From positions 8,610,501 to 8,674,500 of the forward strand of contig NZ_CP071091.1 of assembly GCF_017301635.1 (NCBI RefSeq): DNA of 64,000 nt. Direction: 5' to 3'. Positions 46,856 to 56,925 of the stretch are shown here, piece after piece (position 1 is the stretch's first letter; each line of letters opens with the position of its first letter). The notes below the pieces were generated by a model, which saw only the letters and a program-made list of their open reading frames with translations, was not told the DNA's origin and made no database searches. Position numbers and translations under genes: made by a program. The DNA is from Myxococcus landrumus. GTDB taxonomy: Bacteria; Myxococcota; Myxococcia; Myxococcales; Myxococcaceae.

Positions 46856-47302
46856 GTGGAAGGGTTTCCATTGCGGCTCAAGTGGCGAGGCTCCACGGCG
46901 GGCGAGTACAGCCGCGACGCGGCGGCGGGCGCGGACGGCAAGCCGGACCTGCTGTTGAGCGCGGGGACGGGGTACGGCGGGGATGGTGCCCGCTGGAATC
47001 CGGAGGACCTGCTGGGCGCCTCGCTGGCGCAGTGCCACCTGCTCACCTTCCTGGCACTGGCGAAGAAGCTGCGGCTGGACGTGCGCGACTACGACGACTC
47101 GGTGACGGTGATTCTCGAGGCGGTGGACAAGGTGAAGCGGGTGACGAAGGTCCGCCTGGCGCCCGTCATCCGCGTGGCGCCCCGGACGGATGTGGAGAAG
47201 GTGCGCGAGATGTTCTTCAAGGCGCACAAGTACTGCTTCATCGGGCAGAGCATCACCGCCGAGGTGGTGATGGAGCCGACCATCGAAGTGCTGCCGGCCT
47301 AG
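46856..47302 (+). CDS. OsmC-family peroxiredoxin-like protein
   Basis: A 148-residue protein starting at GTG 46856, six bases after GGGAGG. The two redox cysteines are in 'SLAQCHLLTFLALAKK' and 'HKYCFIGQSI', the standard OsmC/Ohr positions, with 'WNPEDLLGASLAQ' upstream of the first. It should reduce organic hydroperoxides or act on an unidentified thiol substrate. It overlaps the convergent sulfotransferase stop by 4 bases. Confidence 0.85.
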   Translation: MEGFPLRLKWRGSTAGEYSRDAAAGADGKPDLLLSAGTGYGGDGARWNPEDLLGASLAQCHLLTFLALAKKLRLDVRDYDDSVTVILEAVDKVKRVTKVRLAPVIRVAPRTDVEKVREMFFKAHKYCFIGQSITAEVVMEPTIEVLPA

Positions 47303-48228
47303 TCGCTGGCGCAGTCGCGGGACTCGTTCAGCAACTGCCTCAACTGGGCATAGCTGGGGATGCCGAGCGGGCCTTCGATTCCTTCTCGCCACGCGGCGTC
47401 GAGCGCCGCGTGGATGGCGGCGGGCAGCCTCGCCGAGTCGCCGATGCGGCCGGTGCGGACCTTGGTGGTCCGGACCTCGAGGGGCAGTCCCGCGAGCGCG
47501 TTGAGGGCCACCGTGGTGGGGTGGTCATCGAACTGGTGCTGGTGCGCGTGCATGAAGGCGAAGGAGGACTGATGCGTCACCTTCGCGGCCAGGGCGTCAT
47601 CCACGTCCAGTCCCATGAATCCACCGATGCGGCGGACGGAGCCCTCCAGGTCTTCAATCAGGTCCTCGAAGGTCATGAGGAGCACGTCGTCTCGCTCGCG
47701 CACCTGCCACCATGAGCGCAGGTGGGCCCAGTAGTTGCCGAAGAGCAGGTCGTTCAAGAAGACGCCCTCGTAGAGGTCCTCCACGCTGAAGGCGCCGGGC
47801 TCGAACATCCAGCCTTCGAGGAAGTGGTAGAAGGACACGAGCGCATCCGCGGGCGCGCGCGTGATGTAGAGGTACCGGCCCCCCTTGGGAATCACCTCCC
47901 AGCGCAGGTGGGACTTGAAGGCGCGGGGCCTCGCGACCTGGGGGCCTCCCACGTCGACGCCCGAGAGCTGCGGAAACTCCAGCCACGGGATGACGAGGGA
48001 GATCTCCTCGAAGTCCATGGAGCCTCCCGTGCGCAGCCCGTGGACGATTTGCTGCATCCACGTCGTGCCGCACTTGGGAAACGACGCGACGAAGACATCA
48101 CCTGGCTCCACGCGAATGTCGGCGGGGGAGAAGACGCGTCCGTCTTGCGTGGGCAGGGCCAGGATTCTCTGGATGGAGTCGGGCAGGCGAGGTGACGGCT
48201 GACTGCGAAGGGCTTCTGCGCGGGTCAT
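47299..48228 (-). CDS. cytosolic SULT-type sulfotransferase
   Basis: A 309-residue enzyme of the sulfotransferase-1 family. The PAPS 5'-phosphosulfate loop is 'VFVASFPKCGTTWMQQIVH' (about residues 46-64), and the 3'-phosphate site is seen in 'YLYITRAPADALVSFYHF'. 'WWQVRERDDVLLMTFEDLIEDLEGSVRRIGGFMGL' in pieces matches the helical core. It transfers sulfate from PAPS to an alcohol or phenol; the acceptor is unknown. The catalytic His after the P-loop is less clear than in animal SULTs. Start ATG 48228 follows GAGAGGG. No secondary-metabolite cluster is adjacent. Confidence 0.85.
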   Translation of the reverse strand: MTRAEALRSQPSPRLPDSIQRILALPTQDGRVFSPADIRVEPGDVFVASFPKCGTTWMQQIVHGLRTGGSMDFEEISLVIPWLEFPQLSGVDVGGPQVARPRAFKSHLRWEVIPKGGRYLYITRAPADALVSFYHFLEGWMFEPGAFSVEDLYEGVFLNDLLFGNYWAHLRSWWQVRERDDVLLMTFEDLIEDLEGSVRRIGGFMGLDVDDALAAKVTHQSSFAFMHAHQHQFDDHPTTVALNALAGLPLEVRTTKVRTGRIGDSARLPAAIHAALDAAWREGIEGPLGIPSYAQLRQLLNESRDCASD

Positions 48229-48398
48229 GGCTTCCCTCTCGTGAGGAGACCTCCAGAGGCTGGGAGGTCCATCTGGGGACACGCGATGAGATCACCTCCC
48301 GGGCCCGTCCTCGCGGGCATGGCACCGCCGGCCAATGGGGAAAGGTGAGCCGCGCCGCACGCGGGGTTGAGTGGACAACGGATGGTGTCGCGGGGCGT

Positions 48399-48863
48399 TC
48401 AGCGCTTCGAGCGCGGCTTCTGCTCGGAGACCTTCTTCACCACGGCATCCAAGGATTCGATGCGCCGGCCGTCCTTCGCGCGCAGCTCCATCCGGGGGAC
48501 CGGACGCCCGCTCTGGGTGTCGACGAGGACGGAGTGGGGCTCGTCCGGCTCGAAGCAGTGCTCCTCTCCCCACTGCCTCATCGCGACGATGACTCGGAAC
48601 AAGTCCTGGCCCTTGGGCGTCAGGGCGTACTCGTGGAACGCGCTCCCGTCGGAGGCGGGCACCACCTCCAGGATGCCGTGCTCGACGAGCTTGCGCAGCC
48701 TCGACGCGAGGATGTTCTTGGCCATGCCCAGGTTCTTCTGGAGCTCGCCGAAGCGGCGCAGGCCATCGAACACGTCGCGGACGATGAGCAGCGACCACTC
48801 ATCGCCGAACACATCCACAGCCCGCCCGACGGGGCACTCGCCCTGGCTCGTCTTCTTCCCCAT
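48399..48863 (-). CDS. HxlR-family transcriptional regulator
   Basis: A 154-residue winged-helix protein. The HxlR signature is complete: a Cys near the N-terminus ('CPVGRAVDVFGDEWSLLIVRDVFDGLRRFGELQKNLG'), the recognition helix 'ILASRLRKLVEHGILEV' and the wing 'FHEYALTPKG'. The Cys makes redox sensing possible. The C-terminal 60 residues are longer than the basic family length of about 110. It is divergent from the MFS gene, with inverted repeats in the shared region that are probably its operator. Confidence 0.9.
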   Translation of the reverse strand: MGKKTSQGECPVGRAVDVFGDEWSLLIVRDVFDGLRRFGELQKNLGMAKNILASRLRKLVEHGILEVVPASDGSAFHEYALTPKGQDLFRVIVAMRQWGEEHCFEPDEPHSVLVDTQSGRPVPRMELRAKDGRRIESLDAVVKKVSEQKPRSKR

Positions 48864-48887
48864 GCCGCCTGCCCTCCGTGGCTTTGG

Positions 48888-48944
48888 TTGCAATCTTAAA
48901 CCACCTTCATTAGTTCGGCCGTGGTGGTTTCGTTTTGAAACCAC
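48888..48944 (+). promoter_or_regulatory. MFS promoter with HxlR-type operator half-sites
   Basis: TTGCAA (48888-48893) and TAGTTC (48911-48916) are 17 bases apart. AAACCACC (48898-48905) lies in the spacer, and GTGGTTTC (48924-48931) and GAAACCAC (48937-48944) form a perfect 8-bp inverted repeat with a 5-base centre at the presumed transcription start. AAACCACC is also the exact complement of GGTGGTTT (48923-48930). Three half-sites between a divergent regulator and transporter argue for autoregulation. Confidence 0.65.
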
Positions 48945-48979
48945 ATGAAGGGCGGGTAGACGTGCGAGCGGAGCAGGCG

Positions 48980-50146
48980 ATGGGAGAGCAGGGAGGCGGG
49001 CTGTCGCGGGCCGTCACCTTCCTGCTCGCGGTGGCGTGCGGACTGGCGGTGGCGAACGTGTACTACGCGCAGCCGCTGCTGGATGCGATGGCGGCGGAGT
49101 TGGGGCTGCGCGAGGCCACGGTGGGCATCGTCGTGACGGTGACACAGGTGGGGTACGGCCTGGGGCTGCTCCTGGTGGTGCCGCTGGGGGACCTGGTGGA
49201 GCGCCGGCGGCTGGTCACCTTGCAGATGTCGTTGTCGGTGGTGGCGCTCGTGGTGGTGAGCCTGGCGCCCACGGTGACGGTGCTGCTCACGGGCATGGCG
49301 GCGGTGGGGTTGTTCGCCGTCGTGACGCAGGTGCTGGTGGCGTTCTCCGCGACGCTCGCGACTCCCGCCGAGCGGGGAAGGGTGGTCGGCACGGTGACGA
49401 GTGGCGTGGTGCTGGGCATCCTCTCGGCGCGCACGGTGGCGGGCTTCGTGTCGGACTTCGCCGGGTGGCGCGCGGTGTATGGTGTCTCCGCGGTGGCGAC
49501 GTTGGCGGTCGCCGTGGCCCTCTTCAGGGTCCTGCCGCGTGAGCAGGTGCAGCGCCGGTTGTCCTATCCCCAGCTCTTGCGCTCGGTGCTCACCTTGTTC
49601 GTGGAGGAGCGCGAGTTGAGGGTGCGCGCGGTGCTCGCGCTCTTGACGTTCGCCTCGCTCACGACGCTGTGGACGCCGCTGGTGCTCCTGCTCGGCGCTC
49701 CGCCGCATTCGCTGTCACATTCGGAGGTCGGACTGTTCGGCCTCGCGGGCGTGGCGGGCGCACTGGCGGCTTCGCGTGCGGGGCGGCTGGCGGACCGAGG
49801 GTTGGGGAATGGGACGACCACCGCCGCGCTCGTCCTGCTGCTGGTGTCGTGGGTGCCCATCGGCTGGGCCGCCTCGTCCTTGTGGGCGCTGGGCCTGGGC
49901 ATCATCACCCTGGACCTCGCCATCCAGGCGCTGCACGTCACCGGTCAGAGCGAGCTGTACGCGGTGCGTCCGGAGGCTCGCAGCCGTCTGGTCGCGGGCT
50001 ACATGATGTTCTATTCGCTCGGCAGCGGCGCGGGCTCACTCGCCTCGACGGTGGTCTTCTCGAAGTGGGGCTGGATGGGGGTGAGCGTGCAAGGCGCGGC
50101 CTTGTCGGCGGTGGCCCTGGGGTTCTGGGCCTTCTCGCGGAAATGA
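48980..50146 (+). CDS. MFS transporter (drug efflux type)
   Basis: A 388-residue 12-helix major facilitator with the N-terminal 'LAVANVYYAQPLLDAMAAELGL' and motif A-like 'GLLLVVPLGDLVERRRLV'. This N-terminus is typical of bacterial multidrug/sugar exporter-like MFS proteins regulated by HxlR or MarR neighbours. It should export a toxic small molecule that also relieves HxlR repression (inference). Start ATG 48980 has GGAG seven bases upstream. The Omp85-like gene begins 40 bases after its stop. Confidence 0.87.
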   Translation: MGEQGGGLSRAVTFLLAVACGLAVANVYYAQPLLDAMAAELGLREATVGIVVTVTQVGYGLGLLLVVPLGDLVERRRLVTLQMSLSVVALVVVSLAPTVTVLLTGMAAVGLFAVVTQVLVAFSATLATPAERGRVVGTVTSGVVLGILSARTVAGFVSDFAGWRAVYGVSAVATLAVAVALFRVLPREQVQRRLSYPQLLRSVLTLFVEERELRVRAVLALLTFASLTTLWTPLVLLLGAPPHSLSHSEVGLFGLAGVAGALAASRAGRLADRGLGNGTTTAALVLLLVSWVPIGWAASSLWALGLGIITLDLAIQALHVTGQSELYAVRPEARSRLVAGYMMFYSLGSGAGSLASTVVFSKWGWMGVSVQGAALSAVALGFWAFSRK

Positions 50147-50186
50147 AGATGATTACCGGGAAGGCCGCGCATGCCAGGATGGCGGT

Positions 50187-52043
50187 GTGGCCCTCTCCCT
50201 GCTGGCCCTCATCGTCGTTCCTCTCGCACTGACGTCGGCGCAGGCGGAGCCCACTCCTGGGACACCTGTCCCGGTGGTGGCGTCTCCCTCTTCGGAAGGA
50301 CCTGGCGAAAAGACAGCTCCCGCGGAGGAGGTGGATGAGGGCTCGGTGCCTTCGCAGGCTCCGGCGCTCTCCCAGGGCCATTACGAGGAAGCGCTCATCG
50401 CCGAGTCGCTGGCCCGTCACGGACGCGCGTTGGAGCCGTCGCCCGAGGGCAAGGTGCTGGCGGAGGTGCTCATCGACACCGAAGAGGTGGTGGCCGAGAG
50501 CGACCCGTATCCGAACTTCCTCAACCTCTTCCACGTGCGCACGCGCGAGGAGGTCGTCCGCCGCGAGGTGTTGCTCGTCCAGGGGGAGCCCTACTCCTGG
50601 CAGCTCGCCGACGAGACGGCGCGCAACCTGCGGGGACTTCGCCTCTTCTCCGTCGTGCGTGTGGTCCCGGTGAAGGGGAAGACTCCTGGGACGGTGACGC
50701 TGCTGGTCGTCACGAAGGACCTCTGGTCGCTGCGGCTCAACAGCGACTTCTCCGCGGTGGGCTCGCTGCTGCAATACCTGCGGCTGCAAGGCACCGAGCA
50801 GAACCTCCTGGGCCGAGGCAAGAAGCTGGCCCTGGACTTCACCCTTCGCCTGGACACGCTGAGCTTCGGGCAGAGCTTCACGGACCCTCGGCTGTTGGGC
50901 AGTCGGTGGGCGCTGACCGAGTCTGTCGCCATCATCATCGGACGCGAGAGCGGCAAGGCGGAGGGCTCTCGCGGAAGCCTCTCCGTCAGCCGTCCGCTCT
51001 TCTCGCTCTCCACGCCGTGGAGCATGTCCACGTCCGTCGCGTGGAACGTGGAGACCAATCGCATCTACCGGGGCGCGGACATCTGGCAGCTCCCGTTCCC
51101 CGACGGTGAGCCCGTGCCGTATGTGTATCGGACGGAGGAGGTGGCGGGCTCGGCCGCGTACACGCGCTCGCTGGGGCTTCGCTACAAATGGAATCTCAGC
51201 GGTGGCGTGGGCGCGTACCACTACGCCTACAACCCACCGTCATCGTCGATGCTGAGCGAGGCCCAGGAGGATTGGTTTCGCCGCAACTACCTGCCGCGCG
51301 CGGAGGACGCGGGCTACGTCTTGATGGCCTTGCGCGCGTTCGAGGCGCGGTACGAGGTGCTTCGCGACGTGGACTCGTATGTCCTCTCCGAGGACTACCA
51401 GATGGGGCACTGGGTCTCCGCGACGGTGCGCTACGCGCCGCCCGTGTTCCGGGACGATGCCCACTTCGCGGAGGCGGGGCTCGCCGCGCGCTACCGCTGG
51501 CGATGGGGCGAGGCGCTCACCACGGTGTCCGCCGCGGGTGCCATCCGGCGGCAGTTGGGTGAGGGCGCGGAGTGGAACAATCGCCACTGGGCGGCGGAGT
51601 TGATGCAGGTGTCGCCCAAGGTGCTGGGCGGACGCTTCGTGGCGCGCGGGTTGTTGGATGTGAACATCGACGACCTGTTCGACCGCATCACCTTGCTCGG
51701 TGGTGGCAACGGTCTGCGCGGCGCGCCGGCGGATGAGTACTCCGGCAAGCGGATGCTGCTGGTGAACGTGGAGTACCGCACCGCGCCCGTGGTCATCAAA
51801 ACCGTGCACGTGGGCGGGGTGCTCTTCGTCGACTCGGGCAGCGCGTTCAACGACAGGCCGGACATGGTGACGTCGGTGGGCGTGGGCCTGCGCGTGTTGT
51901 TCCCGCAGTTCAACGTCGTGCCCTTCCGCCTCGACTTCGGCTACGTGCTCAACGGAGACCGCCCGCCCATCGGCAGCCGGTTCTCGTTCGCGGGCGGCCA
52001 GCTCACGGACCTGCGGCCGAGCTTCCTGGATTCGCCCCTGTAG
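50187..52043 (+). CDS. BamA/Omp85-like outer-membrane protein
   Basis: A 618-residue protein with a signal peptide (ALSLLALIVVPLALTSAQA), starting at GTG 50187. After an acidic Pro-rich stretch there is one POTRA-like domain (about residues 95-170, 'VVRREVLLVQGEPYSWQLADETARNLRGLRLFSVV' in parts, with 'RLFSVVRVVPV' typical), then a 16-strand barrel with the Omp85 end motifs 'ITLLGGGNGLRGAPADEYSGKRMLLVNVEYR' in parts and 'PFRLDFGYVLN'. BamA itself would have five POTRAs, so this is a smaller TamA/surface-type member. A role in assembling or exporting a surface protein is inferred. Confidence 0.8.
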   Translation: MALSLLALIVVPLALTSAQAEPTPGTPVPVVASPSSEGPGEKTAPAEEVDEGSVPSQAPALSQGHYEEALIAESLARHGRALEPSPEGKVLAEVLIDTEEVVAESDPYPNFLNLFHVRTREEVVRREVLLVQGEPYSWQLADETARNLRGLRLFSVVRVVPVKGKTPGTVTLLVVTKDLWSLRLNSDFSAVGSLLQYLRLQGTEQNLLGRGKKLALDFTLRLDTLSFGQSFTDPRLLGSRWALTESVAIIIGRESGKAEGSRGSLSVSRPLFSLSTPWSMSTSVAWNVETNRIYRGADIWQLPFPDGEPVPYVYRTEEVAGSAAYTRSLGLRYKWNLSGGVGAYHYAYNPPSSSMLSEAQEDWFRRNYLPRAEDAGYVLMALRAFEARYEVLRDVDSYVLSEDYQMGHWVSATVRYAPPVFRDDAHFAEAGLAARYRWRWGEALTTVSAAGAIRRQLGEGAEWNNRHWAAELMQVSPKVLGGRFVARGLLDVNIDDLFDRITLLGGGNGLRGAPADEYSGKRMLLVNVEYRTAPVVIKTVHVGGVLFVDSGSAFNDRPDMVTSVGVGLRVLFPQFNVVPFRLDFGYVLNGDRPPIGSRFSFAGGQLTDLRPSFLDSPL

Positions 52044-52062
52044 TCACGCACGTGCGCCGGGC

Positions 52063-52839
52063 TCACGGAGGCTCGACGCGCAACAGCTCCCGGAACAACA
52101 CCTCCGCCGCGTCCTGGAACAGCGCTCCTCCGGCAAGCAGTCCACCGCAGTGATGCGGCTCGCGCGCGAGCGTCAGCGCCACCGTCTTCTTCAACACCGC
52201 GTCCCAGAACGGCTCGGAGCCTTCCGGCAATAGGAACTCGCGGATGATGGCGCGCGGCCAGGGCAACACCGTCGTCGGGTCCGCGTCGCTCAGCGAGGTG
52301 AAGCAGTCCAGGTCCACGTCGAGCAGCACCCGCTCCGCCTTCTCCAGCACGTCGCGCACCGCGTCGCCGGGAGCGGGGTGGCTCCACGCCTCCGAGGCCC
52401 GGTCCACCGTGGACACCGCCACCAGCCGGTGCGGGCGGCCTCGTGTATCCACGTACGTGTCACCCGCGAAGGCGCCGCGAGGCCGGGTCCGCGCAATCAA
52501 CAGGGCATCTCCGACAATCCCCGCCTCCATCGCCGCGAGGATGTGGTCGTAGTTGCGCACATCGAGCTCCCACCGGGCGTGCTCGTCCAGCGCCCGCAGT
52601 CCCGCCGAGACATCCGGCACGGCCGCCGGCCGCTCGGGCACCACCACGTCCAGGTGCCGGTCGAGCGTCACCAGCAGGGCGGGCGCCCCCACCTCCTCCA
52701 GTGCGAGCACCCAGGCGGGCAGGGCCAGCCGGTGAGGGTCGAACACATACGCATCCGTAGGGCCTCGGCTGCCCCCCAGTCCCAGCCGGATGATGCCCGC
52801 GAGCCGCAGATGGCGCAGGGCGTTGTTGTCGTTCTTCAT
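52063..52839 (-). CDS. UPF0489-family protein
   Basis: A 258-residue protein with the UPF0489 layout: 'DAYVFDPHRLALPAW', 'ALLVTLDRHLDVV' (D-x-H), 'RNYDHILAAMEAG' and 'VLLDVDLDCFTSL'. The paired D/H motifs resemble arginase-type metal sites, so a metal-dependent hydrolase is plausible; eukaryotic relatives (C5orf22) have no known activity. ATG 52839 starts the family N-terminus. Divergent from the S9 peptidase gene. No partner gene. Confidence 0.75.
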   Translation of the reverse strand: MKNDNNALRHLRLAGIIRLGLGGSRGPTDAYVFDPHRLALPAWVLALEEVGAPALLVTLDRHLDVVVPERPAAVPDVSAGLRALDEHARWELDVRNYDHILAAMEAGIVGDALLIARTRPRGAFAGDTYVDTRGRPHRLVAVSTVDRASEAWSHPAPGDAVRDVLEKAERVLLDVDLDCFTSLSDADPTTVLPWPRAIIREFLLPEGSEPFWDAVLKKTVALTLAREPHHCGGLLAGGALFQDAAEVLFRELLRVEPP

Positions 52840-52955
52840 CCCTCGGGAATCCTCACGGCGCTCGCGCGTTTGCTCAGCTTGCGCGGCGGCCGAGTGTAGG
52901 CTGCTCCGCACCTTTCCGTGAAAGGAGCCCGCTTCCCGCGGGATTTCAACGACGC

Positions 52956-55166
52956 ATGCGCCAGGTCCTTACCGCCGCGCTCCTCTTCGTGAGCGCGCCT
53001 GCCTTCGCCCAGGAAGTAAAGCCCCTCCTCATGTCCCCCACGGAGCGAACCCAAGACACCTTCCTCCGGCAGCTCGCGGAGACGCGTAACTTCTCAAGCG
53101 GCCGTCCCGTCGGAGTGAAGGTCACTCCCGACGAGAAGCAGGTCCTCTTCCTGCGCACGGCCGCCACCTCCAACGTGCAGACGCTCTACGCGTTCGACGT
53201 GGCGACGGGGCAGACGAAGGAGGTCCTCACCCCCGAGGCCATCCTCAAAGGCTCCGAGGAGACCCTCACCCCCGAGGAGAAGGCCCGCCGCGAGCGCATG
53301 CGCGTCAGCGCCCGAGGCTTCACGACGTACCAGATTTCCGAGGACGGCACGCGCCTGCTCGTCCCCCTGTCCGGCCGCCTCTACGTGGTGGAGCGCGCCT
53401 CGGGGAAGGTGACGGAGCTCAAGACGGGCGCTGGCGTGCTGGACCCGCGCTTCTCCAAGGATGGCAAGCAGGTCGCCTACGTCCGCGACAATGACGTCTA
53501 CCGAATCAGCGTGGACGCCAACAAGGAGCAGCGAGTCACGAAGGGCGGCACCGACACGAAGTCCAACGGCGTGGCCGAGTTCGTCGCCCAGGAGGAGATG
53601 GGGCGCTTCACGGGCTATTGGTGGAGCCCGGACGGCAAGCACGTCGCGTACACGGAGTCGGACACCTCCGAGGTGGAGAAGCTCACCATCGTCGACGTGA
53701 TGCACCCCGAGCGCGGCGGCGAGGTGTTCGCCTATCCGCGCCCCGGCAAGGCCAACGCGAAGGTGCGCCTGGGCGTCACCCCCGTCACCGGTGGCAAGAC
53801 GACGTGGGTGAAGTGGGACGTGGTGAAGTATCCGTACCTGGCCACCGTGACGTGGCCCAAGGGCGGGCCGCTCACCGTGCTGGTGCAGAACCGCCAGCAG
53901 ACCGAGCAGCAGCTGCTCGCCGTGGACCCCGCCACCGGCAAGGCGCGTGAGCTGCTGGTGGAGAAGGACTCGGCCTGGCTCAACCTGGATCAGGACTTCC
54001 CGCTGTGGCTGGACGATGGCTCCGGCTTCCTCTGGTACACCGAGCGCAACGGTGGTCCCGAGGTGGAGCTGCGCAAGGCGGACGGCTCGCTGGAGCGCAG
54101 CCTGGTGAAGCCGGACGCGGGCTTCCACGGCCTGGCGCGCTTCGTCCAGAAGGACCGCACGCTGTACTTCACCGGTGGCCCCAACCCCACGCAGACCGCC
54201 CTGTGGCGCGTGAAGGACGGCGGCGTCCCCGAGCGTGCGACGAGCAACAAGGCGGAGGGCATCGAAACCGGTTACGCCTCCACCGAGGGTGGCGTGCTCG
54301 TGGTCAACACCTCCAGCCTGAAGACCATGACGAAGACGCAGATTCTGCGCGCGGACGGCACGCGCCTGGGCGAGCTGCCGGAGGTGGCGCAGGAGCCGCC
54401 CTTCATCCCCAACACCGAGGTGCGGCAGGTGGGCTCCAAGGGCTTCTGGGCCTCCATCACCCGCCCGCGCGACTTCAAGCCCGGCAAGAAGCTGCCCGTC
54501 ATCGTCGAGGTGTACGGCGGCCCCACCACCACCGTCGTGCATCACAGCATGACGGCGCACCTCATGGCGCAGTGGATGGCGGACCAGGGCTTCCTCGTCG
54601 TGAAGTTCGACGGACGCGGCACGCCGCTGCGCGGCCACGACTGGGAGCGCGCGGTGAAGTTCGACTTCGCCACCGTGACGCTGGATGACCAGGCGGAGGC
54701 CATCCAGGAGCTGGCCCGGGTGATGCCCGAGGTCGACATCAAGCGCGTGGGCATCCAGGGCTGGAGCTTCGGCGGCTACATGGCCGCGCTCGCCGCCCTC
54801 AAGCGCCCGGACGTCTTCAAGGCGTCCGTCGCCGGCGCCCCCGTGGTGGACTGGTACGACTACGACACGCACTACACCGAGCGCTACCTGGGCGTGCCCC
54901 AGGAGAACCCCGAGGCGTACGAGAAGAGCTCCCTGCTCACGTACGCGAAGAAGGACGCGCCCATCGGCAAGCTGCTGCTCATCCACGGCACCGCGGATGA
55001 CAACGTCTACTTCTTCCACACGCTCAAGCTCAGCGACGCGCTCTTCCGCGCGGGCAAGCCGCACGAGCTGCTGCCGCTCAGCGGCCTGACGCACATGGTC
55101 CCCGACCCGGTGGTGAAGGAGCGCCAGTGGGAGACCGTGATGAACCACTTCAAGAAGAACCTGTAA
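52956..55166 (+). CDS. exported S9-family prolyl peptidase (dipeptidyl peptidase IV-like)
   Basis: A 736-residue enzyme with a signal peptide (MRQVLTAALLFVSAPAFAQ). The first 440 residues form a DPP IV-type beta propeller with 'RFTGYWWSPDGKHVAYTESD' and the substrate Glu pair region 'AEFVAQEEMGRFTGYWW' (EE for the free amino end). The hydrolase domain has the nucleophile Ser604 in 'GWSFGGYMA', Asp681 in 'HGTADDNVYF' and His713 in 'LTHM'. It removes X-Pro or X-Ala dipeptides from peptides, in the periplasm or outside the cell, useful for a predator that digests protein. It is monocistronic with a terminator. Confidence 0.93.
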   Translation: MRQVLTAALLFVSAPAFAQEVKPLLMSPTERTQDTFLRQLAETRNFSSGRPVGVKVTPDEKQVLFLRTAATSNVQTLYAFDVATGQTKEVLTPEAILKGSEETLTPEEKARRERMRVSARGFTTYQISEDGTRLLVPLSGRLYVVERASGKVTELKTGAGVLDPRFSKDGKQVAYVRDNDVYRISVDANKEQRVTKGGTDTKSNGVAEFVAQEEMGRFTGYWWSPDGKHVAYTESDTSEVEKLTIVDVMHPERGGEVFAYPRPGKANAKVRLGVTPVTGGKTTWVKWDVVKYPYLATVTWPKGGPLTVLVQNRQQTEQQLLAVDPATGKARELLVEKDSAWLNLDQDFPLWLDDGSGFLWYTERNGGPEVELRKADGSLERSLVKPDAGFHGLARFVQKDRTLYFTGGPNPTQTALWRVKDGGVPERATSNKAEGIETGYASTEGGVLVVNTSSLKTMTKTQILRADGTRLGELPEVAQEPPFIPNTEVRQVGSKGFWASITRPRDFKPGKKLPVIVEVYGGPTTTVVHHSMTAHLMAQWMADQGFLVVKFDGRGTPLRGHDWERAVKFDFATVTLDDQAEAIQELARVMPEVDIKRVGIQGWSFGGYMAALAALKRPDVFKASVAGAPVVDWYDYDTHYTERYLGVPQENPEAYEKSSLLTYAKKDAPIGKLLLIHGTADDNVYFFHTLKLSDALFRAGKPHELLPLSGLTHMVPDPVVKERQWETVMNHFKKNL

Positions 55167-55240
55167 CCGCTCAGGTCTGAGGTCCCCGGGCCCATGTGGC
55201 CTGGGGGCTTCCCTCGAGCGTCAGTCCCCCGCAAAGCAAG

Positions 55241-55271
55241 AGGCCCGGTTCCCTGGTGCGGGGCCGGGCCT
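55241..55271. terminator. bidirectional terminator between the S9 peptidase and csp genes
   Basis: An 8-bp inverted repeat (AGGCCCGG / CCGGGCCT, 15-base loop) stands between convergent genes. In the minus direction it is followed by CTTGCTTTGC, a weak T-rich run. Confidence 0.65.
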
Positions 55272-55320
55272 CAGTTCATCGACCCTTCGCGGGGAAGGGT
55301 TGATGCTGGCTATCGACGAC

Positions 55321-55524
55321 TCAGGCCGCGCGGACGTTCTGCGCCTGAAGGCCCTTGGGGCCGCGCGTCACTTCGAACTCCACCTTCTGACCCTCGGCGA
55401 GGGTGCGGAAGCCATCCATGTTGATGGCGGTGTGGTGGCAGAAAACGTCCTCGCCCCCGCCGTCCTGGGTGATGAAGCCGAAGCCCTTCGCGTCGTTGAA
55501 CCACTTCACGGTACCGGTTGCCAT
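55321..55524 (-). CDS. cold-shock domain protein
   Basis: A 67-residue CspA-type protein beginning ATGTVKWFNDAKGFGFITQD (RNP1 is KGFGFI). RNP2 reads 'DVFCHHTAI', with Cys where most Csp proteins have Val. It binds single-stranded RNA and DNA as a chaperone. A GGAAGAG ribosome-binding site lies 5 bases before the ATG, and the 186-base upstream gap could hold the long leader usual for csp genes. Confidence 0.93.
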   Translation of the reverse strand: MATGTVKWFNDAKGFGFITQDGGGEDVFCHHTAINMDGFRTLAEGQKVEFEVTRGPKGLQAQNVRAA

Positions 55525-55710
55525 TGCTCTTCCTTCAATCTTGCGGGGCGACGTGTGAGAGCCGCCCGTTCTTCCCGCCCCCCGACGACCGGGAGACACG
55601 TCCATTTGTAGTGAAACGCCTGCCCTGAAGTCCAGCCAGCGGCCTGGAAAGCCCGAGTTTCGATGTGCTCGGGCCTCCCTGGGACTGCTCGGCGCGGCGC
55701 GTCAGGTGCG

Positions 55711-56914
<1,204 letters not shown>

Positions 56915-56925
<11 letters not shown>

